From Desulfopila sp. IMCC35008 (GTDB taxonomy: Bacteria; Desulfobacterota; Desulfobulbia; Desulfobulbales; Desulfocapsaceae): a stretch of DNA of 64,000 bases. The stretch covers positions 3,250,501 through 3,314,500 of the forward strand of contig NZ_CP050700.1 of NCBI RefSeq assembly GCF_010646885.2. Reading direction: 5' to 3'. Positions 52,648 through 61,112 of the stretch are shown here, piece by piece. How positions within the stretch are numbered: the first letter of the stretch is position 1; each line of letters opens with the position of its first letter. The notes beneath the pieces were generated by a model. It did not search any database and was not told the DNA's origin. It saw only the letters and a list, made by a program, of their open reading frames with translations. The translations under genes were made by a program, and so were the position numbers.

Positions 52648-54154
52648 AAATATGACAGTTATATGAAATAGCCTCCAGCATCTTTTCCTGGGGAAGCTTT
52701 TCCATCAGGTCATGCAGATGGTCATTAAAGATTTGGGATTCTCGATCTACCTTGATATCAGAAACATTCAAGGGCCTGGAAATCGAAAGACCGCTCAATT
52801 CGCGACACCGGCTTAAGGCGACATAGGTCTGGCCAAAGGCAAAGGCTCCTCTGCCAAGATCCAGATGAACCTTTTCAAGCGTTTTGCCCTGACTTTTATG
52901 AATTGTAATTGCCCAGGCGTGAATCAAAGGAAATTGGCTATAGCTTCCCGTTTCCTGCTTTTCGATCATTTTATTCGCCTTGTTCCATACATACCTGAAA
53001 TTTGGCCAACTCATTCGAGTCACCTCGACAACCGTATCTTTCGGCTGAGTTCGAACCGATAGAGTCTCCCCAATTTCCACAACCGTGCCAACCGTACCGT
53101 TAACCCACCTCTTCTTGGGATCGTTACGGGTAAACATCACCTGTGAACCAACCTTTAGCTCAAGTGAGACTGGAGATGGGTAACTATCTTCAGTGCCCCT
53201 GAAATCACCCCTGACCTTGCCCTGGAACCTAAACAAACGCCCCCTTATCTTATTCAGCTCCGCCCTGTTGGCACTTTCAACTTCAGAACGCCTCGGGGCA
53301 AGCCAGACAGCACCCGGAGGCGGCGTTGAGGTGATTTGGCATCGGGAATTTATAACCTCAAGTGCCTTCCCAACATTCCGCCCTTCCCGGATATCGGCAA
53401 GCACATCGACAAAGAGTTTATCCGCCTGCCTGAAAGTCTGGTTGAGTTCGACAGAGTAATAGGTGATTGATGTTTCGGTAAGTGAACGCGCTGCATAAAA
53501 TTTTGTCCTTCCGGCATAAAACTTCTCATAAAATCCCATCAGGCCCGGTTTGACAACTGGAGGTAACTGGAAAAGATCCCCAACCATGATGACAGGCAAG
53601 CCACCAAAAGGTTTATCGACGCCCCTGTTCTTTCTTAAGAAGGCACTCACCCCATCAAGCAGGTTGGCATTTACCATCGAAATTTCATCAATTATCAGAA
53701 GTCTCGCATTTTTGATATCGCTTCTATACGGAGCTGATTTAATCCCTTTCTGGGTAATCCACTGCAAGGGAAGCTGAAAAAGGGAATGAAGGGTCTTGCC
53801 ATCAATATTGGAAGCCGCAATAGCGGTTGGAGCTGCGAGCAGCACATTGCCGGAATAGTGGTGCATGAGCCAGTTGATAAAAGTACTTTTTCCCGTTCCT
53901 GCCCCCCCAGTAACAAATACTATTGGAAATTGGGCATCTACCAACTTTTTTATAAAGAGGTAGTCGGGAAGTTCCTCTATCTCATCCAGGTCTATTCCGG
54001 TCCCATTTTTCTGTAGCTGACCGGGTTTAATTTTTGAGCGCCGTGACAAAAACTTGCCGAGCCGTCCTTTTTTACTCTTTTCAGGACCGGTCATTTTCTT
54101 AAAGACAAAACCGGCAGCGGAAGCCAGGGCGACAAGTGGGGTAAAAGGTTCCAT
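52616..54154 (-). CDS. Pif1/RecD-type AAA helicase
   Basis: A 512-residue superfamily 1B DNA helicase. Motif I (Walker A) GGAGTGKSTFINWL is near residue 80; Ia APTAIAASNIDGKTLHS; motif II LLIIDEISMVNANLL; motif III GLPVIMVGDLFQLPP; motif V/VI IHAWAITIHKSQGKTLEKVH and TYVALSRCRELSGL. All are typical of Pif1. The start is set at 54154 (MEPFTPLVAL), upstream of which the frame is open but unlike the family. The N terminus (about 1-20) is weakly hydrophobic. Genome-maintenance or mobile-element roles are both known for such bacterial Pif1 proteins. Confidence 0.9.
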   Translation of the reverse strand: MEPFTPLVALASAAGFVFKKMTGPEKSKKGRLGKFLSRRSKIKPGQLQKNGTGIDLDEIEELPDYLFIKKLVDAQFPIVFVTGGAGTGKSTFINWLMHHYSGNVLLAAPTAIAASNIDGKTLHSLFQLPLQWITQKGIKSAPYRSDIKNARLLIIDEISMVNANLLDGVSAFLRKNRGVDKPFGGLPVIMVGDLFQLPPVVKPGLMGFYEKFYAGRTKFYAARSLTETSITYYSVELNQTFRQADKLFVDVLADIREGRNVGKALEVINSRCQITSTPPPGAVWLAPRRSEVESANRAELNKIRGRLFRFQGKVRGDFRGTEDSYPSPVSLELKVGSQVMFTRNDPKKRWVNGTVGTVVEIGETLSVRTQPKDTVVEVTRMSWPNFRYVWNKANKMIEKQETGSYSQFPLIHAWAITIHKSQGKTLEKVHLDLGRGAFAFGQTYVALSRCRELSGLSISRPLNVSDIKVDRESQIFNDHLHDLMEKLPQEKMLEAISYNCHIYEKGYPRKKS

Positions 54155-54449
54155 ATATCGTATCAGTTTGGTTTTCACTTGGGAGGAAAATGCGCCCAAA
54201 TAGCAGTGTAGAGAATTACCCCCGTTTTGCAAGAAGAACTTTCAGCAGGTTAGGCAAAAATATTTAACTGGGATACCACCTGGAGGGTAGATGAACCTTT
54301 GAGCTTAATCAATTATTGCTGAATGCTTAGCGAGTTACACTTTAAAAGAGAGTGATCACGACGACTATGGAAAATAATAATTTGTAGATCATTACTATTA
54401 GGCATTTCGCAAAATAGAATGATATCGCGGTTTCTGTTAGGGAGGGAAG
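54155..54449. other. Spacer between the helicase and the broken receiver gene
   Basis: 295 bp on the upstream side of the helicase. AT-rich around 54360-54420; no gene or hairpin recognised. Confidence 0.35.
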
Positions 54450-54848
54450 TTACTTGATCACCGCAACATAATTCTCGAAAGTAAAGTTCCGGGTCAGGTA
54501 ATGGACAGCTGCCTTGATATCATCAACCATCATCGGTTTTGCACAAAGTTAGATGTGATGTTCTGAACAAAAAGAAGTTACCTCTTCGATCACGTTTCCG
54601 GTACAGAGTATAAACTTACCTGCGACTTCAGAAGTTACTGTCCGAATCGCCTGAAAAAAATCCAGGCCAATGAGATAAGGCATCCGCACGTCACTCATAA
54701 TCACATCATATTGATGCTGGTCCAGCAGGTTGAGTGCTTCCCTGCCGCCACAGGCTGTTGTTACTCCAGCTTCATTTTGAAAAACAGCAACCAGAAAGAT
54801 TCGGATGCATTCATCATCGTCGATAACAAGGTAGTGCGCTTTCTCCAT
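54450..54848 (-). pseudogene. Receiver-domain gene interrupted by an in-frame stop
   Basis: The frame from ATG 54848 (after AGGAGGATATGACAAG) encodes a CheY-like receiver: HYLVIDDDECIRIFLVAVF, phospho-acceptor Asp in YDVIMSDVRMP and the Thr-site region FILCTGN. A TAA at 54549-54551 stops it after 99 residues. Read through, the same frame continues LCAKPMMVDDIKAAVHYLTR to a second stop at 54450, restoring the conserved Lys-Pro and the last helix. So one nonsense codon removes an essential lysine. The total of about 132 codons is a normal single-receiver length. It could be a true pseudogene or a sequencing error. Confidence 0.85.
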
Positions 54849-55198
54849 CTTGTCATATCCTCCTGGTATACATAAGTTATACATCTATCCGGATAGACAA
54901 TTTCAGCTACAGGTAAATATTCAGTAATTATTGATCCCGGTTCAGTCGTTACCGGCAGCGCTGTAATATCGACGCAAGTATACGTTATTACATCCATGAT
55001 GGACATACAGCCTTGCGCCAATTATGATCGTTTTTGCGCCAGAACTACAAATTGCCGAAAGTTTAATATGTTATAGTTTTTGGGATAGCATTGAAATTGT
55101 CCATTTATTGATATAAATATAGCGCCACTTACACCAGCCGCCAATAAGGGTCTAGCTGACTCTCTTCTTAAATTTACTTTGCATTCTCGTAATAACAC
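54849..55198. other. Divergent spacer before the glycosyltransferase
   Basis: 350 bp between the receiver pseudogene (minus) and the glycosyltransferase (plus). AT-rich near 55060-55110, the likely promoter area. No gene, RNA or strong repeat was seen. Confidence 0.35.
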
Positions 55199-57487
55199 AT
55201 GACTATTGCATCTCTGAAAAGTCAGATCAAAAACAGTGCCCGAATTCTGAAACAGATTTTTTTGAACAAGGAATTCAGTCTCATCCCTTACATTTCAGCA
55301 ATTGATCCCGACTTCTACACAGCTCCCGCCCCCCAGTCAGACTCATGTCGAACACGCGACCCCCACCCTTTATTTGATTCAGAATATTACAGGCACATCT
55401 ACTTACCCGAGAATTACTCAGGGCACCCATTTGTCCATTACTTGAAAGAAGGGGTAAAGGCCGGCAACAGACCTGGTCCTTTTTATGATGAGGACACCTT
55501 CGTGAACAATTATCCTGCTCAGGTAGCAGCTGGACTGGACCCTCTCCGTGCATACTTGAAGATTGAGAAGCACAAGCGGCGGGATACAGGCCTGCTCTTC
55601 AATCAACAATGGTATCTGGTCACGGCAGCCGGCCTGGATACAACTATCATGGATGCCATTTCCCACTATAGAATCCATGGCTTCAGGGAGGGGAAAAGCC
55701 CCACCCCACTGTTCCATTCCAACGCTTACCAAAAGGCTGTAGGATCAATTGCTCCGGACCAGGATCCGTTTACTCATTACCTGCTGAACGTCTCTACGGT
55801 TTCATCAGAACAATGTCCAACTTTTGATCCTGCTTATTATGTTACAAAATATGGGCATACACTCGACCACTGCACCCCTGCTGAACACTATTTAAAGTGC
55901 GGACATGGTAAGGCCTACTACGCAAATGGTACTGTGGAGAATCTGCCTGAAAAACCCCTTATCTCAATTGTAGTCCCTGTCTACAATACAAAACCAGAGT
56001 TCCTGAACTATTGTATACGTTCCGTGCTTAATCAAAGCTACCCAAACTGGCAATTGTGTCTCGCTGATGATGGGAGTAGTCGAGCTGGTATGCAAGAACA
56101 GCTGAAAGCATGGGAGAGATATGACAGGCGTATTCAGGTAACGTTCCACGAGACAAACAAAGGAATCTCGGCTGCAACCAATACGGCTGCAACCCTGGCC
56201 AAAGGGTCATATCTGGGCTTTCTGGATAACGATGATGAGCTTGCACCTCATTGCCTCTATCTGGTCGCGAAAAATATTGTAGAACACCAAGCAGATATTC
56301 TCTACACGGACGAAGATCTCATTGGGGAACATGGAGAACGGTTGTCAATATTTCGAAAACCCGATTTTAACAGGGAGCTATTGCATAGCCACAACTACAT
56401 AACGCATTTTACCGTCACTTCTGCTGAGCTGTTTAAAAAATCTGGCGGTTTCCGTTCTGAGTGCGACGGTGCACAGGATTTTGACCTTCTCCTGAGACTT
56501 TCGCTGCTGACAGATAAGATCATACACATTCCGGAAATACTTTATCACTGGCGCGCCAGCGAAACATCGACATCGATCAACCACGACCAAAAGAGCTATG
56601 CCCATGATGCAGGAAAAACAGCGCTGCAGGATTATTTAGATCAAGCCGGTATTGAAGGAACGGTTCATGACACAGATTTGAATTTTTACTACAGAATCAA
56701 GCGTCACCTGCCAGCAGAACCCGAAGTTACGGTTCTGTTGTGGAATGATATAAAAGACAATATCGCCCCGGAAGTAACGTGCTCCAACCTACGCCAAGCC
56801 ACGGGCTACAGAAATTACACATTCATGCCTTTTGAGCGTCATGATCAGGAAAAAGAGTGCGGACTCTATCAGTCGCTCCATACAATCATCATCGATTCGA
56901 AATCGAAATATATCGCCCTCCTCAATGAGAGCGCTCGTAGAATGAACGGCACCTGGCTGACAGAACTTGTTTCGATAGCTGAACAGGACAATATTGCGAT
57001 GACGTGTGGAAAGATCCGCTACCCAGCTGGGGACGGCCCCTCCTACACAACCCCTAATATCAATAACTTATCAGCCCATTATTATAGGGATTATTTACAG
57101 TTCCACCAAATTCACCTTCACGGAATCCACTGCCCTCAAGAAATTTGTATTCCGGCCCCACATGTCTGCTTGATATCCAGAGAATTCTATCTGGAAGCGG
57201 GAGGATTCGACTACGCCAATTTTCCAGCGGTCCTGGGCTTGGCCGATCTTGGCTTGAAAGCGATGACGATGGGAAAAAAATGCGTGTATACACCATACTC
57301 TTCGTTAGAACTCCCTGCCCCATGCAGCAAGGTGGAGGATGAAGCACTCGGTCAGCATGAGCAACAAGCCTTTCAGGACAAATGGAGCAATCACCTCTCT
57401 ACTATCCAATCTATTTTCAATGCTGGTAGTGTTCAAGACGCAGGGATCGAACTCGAAGATTATGAACGCTGGCTTGCAGGATCGTAA
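55199..57487 (+). CDS. Family 2 glycosyltransferase with repeat-rich N terminus
   Basis: A 762-residue protein. Residues about 55-245 contain four or more copies of a ~45-residue module (e.g. FDSEYYRHIYLPEN...HPFVHYLKEGVKAGNRP; ...DPFTHYLLN; FDPAYYVTKYGHTL...AEHYLKCG) that precedes the catalytic domain in many surface-polysaccharide transferases. Residues about 255-480 are a GT-A domain: ISIVVPVYNTKPEFLNY, CLADDGSS and YLGFLDNDDELAP (metal-binding DxD region). The C-terminal part (about 500-762) resembles a second, degenerate GT-A module. The gene stands alone. No membrane helix; donor and acceptor are unknown. Confidence 0.85.
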   Translation: MTIASLKSQIKNSARILKQIFLNKEFSLIPYISAIDPDFYTAPAPQSDSCRTRDPHPLFDSEYYRHIYLPENYSGHPFVHYLKEGVKAGNRPGPFYDEDTFVNNYPAQVAAGLDPLRAYLKIEKHKRRDTGLLFNQQWYLVTAAGLDTTIMDAISHYRIHGFREGKSPTPLFHSNAYQKAVGSIAPDQDPFTHYLLNVSTVSSEQCPTFDPAYYVTKYGHTLDHCTPAEHYLKCGHGKAYYANGTVENLPEKPLISIVVPVYNTKPEFLNYCIRSVLNQSYPNWQLCLADDGSSRAGMQEQLKAWERYDRRIQVTFHETNKGISAATNTAATLAKGSYLGFLDNDDELAPHCLYLVAKNIVEHQADILYTDEDLIGEHGERLSIFRKPDFNRELLHSHNYITHFTVTSAELFKKSGGFRSECDGAQDFDLLLRLSLLTDKIIHIPEILYHWRASETSTSINHDQKSYAHDAGKTALQDYLDQAGIEGTVHDTDLNFYYRIKRHLPAEPEVTVLLWNDIKDNIAPEVTCSNLRQATGYRNYTFMPFERHDQEKECGLYQSLHTIIIDSKSKYIALLNESARRMNGTWLTELVSIAEQDNIAMTCGKIRYPAGDGPSYTTPNINNLSAHYYRDYLQFHQIHLHGIHCPQEICIPAPHVCLISREFYLEAGGFDYANFPAVLGLADLGLKAMTMGKKCVYTPYSSLELPAPCSKVEDEALGQHEQQAFQDKWSNHLSTIQSIFNAGSVQDAGIELEDYERWLAGS

Positions 57488-57612
57488 AATACCATAGCTC
57501 CTGATGTAGCGAACAAGCTGTAATAACCCTCTCTCAATCCAATGGTTAAGGTTACTGCAGGATAATCAACAAATATTACACAGATAATCAGGTGACGCAT
57601 GATCTTATAGTT

Positions 57613-57785
57613 TCCCTATCGGGGATGGTTGAAATCTCTCGCCTTTAGGCGAAGTCATGTTTAACAAAATGGTCGAAGACCATGCAGGTCATAAAAATGT
57701 CATTTGCGTAGCAATCAAACTTGGCTGAAGTCGGCTTCAACCGAATAACGAACCCATCGACTTATAGTCGATAGTCGTTCAGTGT
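57613..57785. mobile_element. Hairpin cluster resembling an IS200/IS605 end or guide-RNA scaffold
   Basis: Five small stem-loops occur in 160 bp: TCCC/GGGA (57613-57625), TCGCC-TTTA-GGCGA (57639-57652), ATGGTC-GAA-GACCAT (57669-57683), TGAAG-TCGG-CTTCA (57726-57739, extendable) and ATCGACT-TAT-AGTCGAT (57756-57772), followed by AGTCGTTCAG. The last hairpin with its flanks resembles the right-end structure of TnpB-bearing IS200/IS605 elements. There is no TnpA or TnpB gene. It may be a non-autonomous remnant or an unrelated structured RNA. Confidence 0.4.
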
Positions 57786-57885
57786 TGAAATCAAAAAAAC
57801 TCCTGCTGCATCATGATATTGAAACGCAAATACATACCCTTACATTTTGCTTCCAATGTACACTATTCGACGTACGGATTAATAA

Positions 57886-57926
57886 ATGGATCTATTTCAA
57901 TTTAAACGTCTCATAATCGTCTAATC
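57886..57926. repeat. Left copy of a repeat block flanking the PocR kinase gene
   Basis: The block begins ATGGATCTATTTC and contains CGTCTCAT (57907-57914) and CGTCTAAT (57918-57925), two 8-mers exactly 11 bp apart. A near-identical block lies at 60327-60367 on the other side of the kinase gene. Tandem half-sites at one helical turn are the usual layout of response-regulator binding sites. Confidence 0.65.
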
Positions 57927-58090
57927 GGCGTGAGAGCATGAAAAAAAAATTTCCTGTAGTTTCAGAACAATTCTAATGTATACTGCATAAATATCCGGTA
58001 ACTGATTTGATTCTTTATTCTAACATGGATTTACTATTACTCCAGGAACATGGCCAGCACCTCTAAGAAGACCTTACAACTCGTCTTAAT

Positions 58091-60229
58091 ATGAAAAATG
58101 AAATATCTTTTTCAGACCTTTTTGCTATCGATGACATACAACAACTGCAAGATGAGTTTGCCATTGCAACGGGAGTTGCCTCTATTATCACCACCCCAGA
58201 GGGGGTACCAATAACCAAGCCCAGTAATTTTTGCAGGTTGTGCAGCGAAATTATCCGCAATACGGATAAAGGTCGTTCAAACTGTTATAAATCAGACGCA
58301 ATTATTGGGTGCCCAAGCCTAGTTGGACCCACGGTTCAAACTTGCATGAGCGGTGGTTTATGGGATGCAGGTGCTGGAATCACGGTGGAAGGTCGACATA
58401 TTGCCAACTGGCTGATAGGACAAGTCAGGGACGAGACACAGACAGAAGAGCAGATGGCGAACTACGCCAAGGAAATTAATACCGATGTAAACGACTTTTT
58501 AGATGCCTACCGAGAAGTTCCAGCAATGTCTTTGGAGCGCTTTAGAAACATTGCTTCCATGCTTTATACGCTTGCAAATCAAATTTCCTCTGTAGCCTAT
58601 CAGAATGTCAAACAAACTCAATTAATCAATAAACTCAAGAAAACAGAGTCCGAGTTAAAAAAAAACCAAGAGGAGTTACTCGCAAGTGAGCACAGGCTCA
58701 GCATAGTAGTCGACAATTTACCCGATGCGATGATTTATCAAGTAGAAAGCACTTCTGATGGCAGGCGTAATTTTACTTATATCAGCGATAATATTCGTAC
58801 TCTCAATGAAGTTACTGTCGACTCTGTACGAGCTGACGCTAATGTCCTGTACAGCCAGGTACACCCTGATGACTTACCCGCTTTAATAAAGACTGAAGAG
58901 AACGCTATCAAAAAGATGGAGATGTTTCGTCATGAAGCTCGTTTTATTTTACCAAATGGTAAAATAAAATGGTTCCAACTTACCTCCAGCCCACGAAAAA
59001 TCATTGATGAGGTCATTACGTGGGACGGTATCCAGATTGACATTACCGATCGCAAGAAAGCTGAAGAAGAGCAGGCAAAGCTTGAAGCATTGTTGCGCCA
59101 ATCACAGAAAATTGAAGCCATCGGACAACTGGCAGGAGGAGTTGCGCATGATCTCAACAATATGCTTTCCCCAATTATTGGATATGCAGAATTACTTCTC
59201 CTGGAATCTGATCAAAAAAAGAAAAATAAGAAAGCAATTAATGGAATTATTAATGCTGGTTTTAAAGCACGTGACCTTGTTCAGCAATTATTAGCCTTTG
59301 GCCGTAAACAGACTCTAGACTTTGTACCAGCCGACTTAAACTCTGTTGTCCTCGAGTTCCAAGAACTCCTCAGACGAACAGTGAGAGAAGATATTGAAAT
59401 TACAACTCAAATATCCGACACTTCAGCTCCTGTACGTGCTGATATCAGGCAATTAGAACAAGTAATAATGAATTTGGTGGTGAATGCACAAGATGCGATG
59501 CCGTTAGGAGGTAAACTCATTATCGAAACAAGTCGTGTATTTCTCCCCCAAAAAGACACCCACCTGGAGATTGTCCCATCACCTGGTGAATATATTAAAT
59601 TATCTGTTCGAGACACTGGATGTGGCATTCCTGAAAACATCAGAAGTCAAGTTTTTGAGCCTTTTTTCTCCACCAAAGGAGACAAGGGGACAGGTCTTGG
59701 CTTAGCAACCGTATATGGAATCATCACCCAACACAAGGGTACTGTCTCTATTGAAAACACCCAGGGAAGTAGTGGTACTGCCATCTCTGTCTACTTACCA
59801 GTCTCAGCCGACAAATCGCCACCTCAGCAAATCAAGAAGCCTAAACATAGTCTTTTAGAGGGAGATGAGACAATCCTGCTCGTAGAAGACAACCAACAAG
59901 TACTTGAGATGACAGAATCCTTATTAAAACAGAAGGGGTATACTGTTCTTACTGCAGCTGATGGGAATCAAGGTATAGGCATAATCCATAAATATGAAGG
60001 ACAGATACATCTTCTACTAACCGATGTCGTAATGCCAAATCTAAATGGCAAAGATCTATATTTAAAAGCGAAAGAGGTCAAGCAAGACCTCGAAGTATTG
60101 TATATGTCTGGGTATAGTGATGACGTAATCAGCCATCAAGGCATGCTGGAAGAAGGAACGAATTTCATTCAAAAACCATTCTCGGCCTCTGCTTTACACA
60201 TAAAAATAAGAGACATACTCGATAAATAG
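58091..60229 (+). CDS. PocR-PAS hybrid sensor histidine kinase with receiver
   Basis: A cytoplasmic hybrid kinase of 712 residues with no membrane helix. Domains: PocR ligand-binding (about 8-175) with conserved cysteines C48, C51, C65, C74 and C85, a short coiled coil (about 177-203), PAS (about 204-325), HisKA with GGVAHDLNNMLSPIIGYAEL (phospho-acceptor His353), HATPase (GDSLK-like VVNAQDAMPLGG, DTGCGIPENI, GTGLGLATVYGI) and a C-terminal receiver (ILLVEDNQQV; Asp in LLTDVVMPNLNG; KPF). PocR domains sense small molecules such as propanediol-related compounds in other systems. No target gene is adjacent. The gene is flanked by paired repeat blocks and is AT-richer than the core genes. Confidence 0.92.
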   Translation: MKNEISFSDLFAIDDIQQLQDEFAIATGVASIITTPEGVPITKPSNFCRLCSEIIRNTDKGRSNCYKSDAIIGCPSLVGPTVQTCMSGGLWDAGAGITVEGRHIANWLIGQVRDETQTEEQMANYAKEINTDVNDFLDAYREVPAMSLERFRNIASMLYTLANQISSVAYQNVKQTQLINKLKKTESELKKNQEELLASEHRLSIVVDNLPDAMIYQVESTSDGRRNFTYISDNIRTLNEVTVDSVRADANVLYSQVHPDDLPALIKTEENAIKKMEMFRHEARFILPNGKIKWFQLTSSPRKIIDEVITWDGIQIDITDRKKAEEEQAKLEALLRQSQKIEAIGQLAGGVAHDLNNMLSPIIGYAELLLLESDQKKKNKKAINGIINAGFKARDLVQQLLAFGRKQTLDFVPADLNSVVLEFQELLRRTVREDIEITTQISDTSAPVRADIRQLEQVIMNLVVNAQDAMPLGGKLIIETSRVFLPQKDTHLEIVPSPGEYIKLSVRDTGCGIPENIRSQVFEPFFSTKGDKGTGLGLATVYGIITQHKGTVSIENTQGSSGTAISVYLPVSADKSPPQQIKKPKHSLLEGDETILLVEDNQQVLEMTESLLKQKGYTVLTAADGNQGIGIIHKYEGQIHLLLTDVVMPNLNGKDLYLKAKEVKQDLEVLYMSGYSDDVISHQGMLEEGTNFIQKPFSASALHIKIRDILDK

Positions 60230-60723
60230 TATTCGCCTCAGTACCGCCCCCAGCTAGCCGTTATTCATAAAACAACGGTTACCCAAAACAGCGTTTTCGT
60301 TTTCCCCCCGACCTCTTTCGATTTCTATGGATCTATTTCGTTTAACACGTCTAATTCCCGTCTAATCACAAATCGCCAAAAACAGTAACATCCCATATCC
60401 AAAAGCCAGTTCTCGACAGATTAACGACTCTCTACATTCCTTTCAGTTTTTTTTGACACCTCTTTGTAAATACCGTATTGCGGTTCAACTGTACTGCATT
60501 GTGGCCATTTTGAGATAGGGTGTCGTATGGCTTTTTTTTAATCTTCAGGAGAGCATTTAGTAAAAATCGCTGCGATGCATACAAGAGCGTGGGTTGAGTA
60601 AGAAGGAAAAAAGTAAACACGATATGTTGTCGTTCGTCTGGGTTGGAGGGTGCTTCATCATAGTTCCGGGTTGATAGTGTATCACGAGGAAACAGGTGGA
60701 GCGTAAGTTAGGCAAGTTCATAT
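60230..60723. other. 494-bp spacer between the kinase gene and the IS element
   Basis: It holds the right copy of the flanking repeat block (60327-60367) and then AT-rich DNA with no believable gene. The 63- and 139-codon frames on the minus strand have no family resemblance, and the longer one runs into the IS end. This may be the remnant of a promoter region whose gene was lost. Confidence 0.4.
60327..60367. repeat. Right copy of the repeat block flanking the PocR kinase gene
   Basis: ATGGATCTATTTCG, then CGTCTAAT at 60348-60355 and CGTCTAAT at 60359-60366, again 11 bp apart. It shares the same order and spacing as the left copy at 57886-57926, in the same orientation. Confidence 0.65.
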
Positions 60724-60767
60724 TGTATTGGTTCAGCGGGAATTGGAGTTTTCTATTGTTTGAGTTA
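60724..60767. repeat. Left inverted repeat of the IS3-family element
   Basis: TGTATTGGTTCAGCGGGAAT at the outer end, followed by TGGAG and, further in, TTGAGTTA. It matches the reverse complement of 62198-62241. Confidence 0.85.
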
Positions 60768-60792
60768 ACATACTCAACCAAAGGAGAACTCA

Positions 60793-61101
60793 ATGAAGAG
60801 GAAAAGAAAAAATCGTTCAGGGGAAGAAAAAGTAACCATCTTGAAACGGCACCTTGTTGATCATGTCCCTGTTTCAGATCTGTGTGACGAATACAATCTT
60901 CACCCGACCGTCTTTTATAGGTGGCAGAAAGAGTTTTTTGAACACGGTGCCGCCGCTTTTGATCGGAATAAGACAACCGAGAAAAAGCAGGATGAGGCCA
61001 AAATTCAAGCTCTGGAGCAAAAACTTCAGCGTAAGAACGAAGTGCTCTCTGAATTGATGGAGGAGCACGTCAAGCTAAAAAAAGATCTTGGGGAGATCTG
61101 A
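60793..61101 (+). CDS. IS3-family transposase OrfA
   Basis: A 102-residue DNA-binding protein: a helix-turn-helix (about 8-55; EEKVTILKRHLVDHVPVSDL then YNLHPTVFYRWQKEF) and a leucine-zipper-like coiled coil (about 62-98). AAAGGAG stands just before the ATG. The end of the gene overlaps an A7G slippery run (61077-61084), and the -1 frame is open from there into orfB, so a fused OrfAB transposase can be made by frameshifting. Confidence 0.9.
   Translation: MKRKRKNRSGEEKVTILKRHLVDHVPVSDLCDEYNLHPTVFYRWQKEFFEHGAAAFDRNKTTEKKQDEAKIQALEQKLQRKNEVLSELMEEHVKLKKDLGEI
61077..61084 (+). promoter_or_regulatory. Programmed -1 frameshift site (A7G)
   Basis: AAAAAAAG lies across codons 96-97 of orfA. Slipping one base back puts translation into the open orfB frame (reading KKRSWGDLKGAWVPHD...), passing the orfA stop at 61099-61101. 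The A6-7G type is the usual slippery sequence of IS3-family elements. Confidence 0.75.
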
Positions 61102-61112
61102 AAGGAGCCTGG

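Larger units (their letters stand above)
57488..58090. other. 603-bp non-coding island before the PocR kinase gene
   Basis: No coding capacity. It contains a dense run of hairpins (57613-57772), a repeat block with two CGTCTMAT sites (57886-57926) and an AT-rich region just before the kinase gene. The first two are listed separately. Confidence 0.5.

Noticed and set aside
60557..60976. 139-codon minus-strand frame overlapping the IS left end
   Set aside because: It runs antisense through the IS repeat and orfA and has a low-complexity composition; treated as chance.
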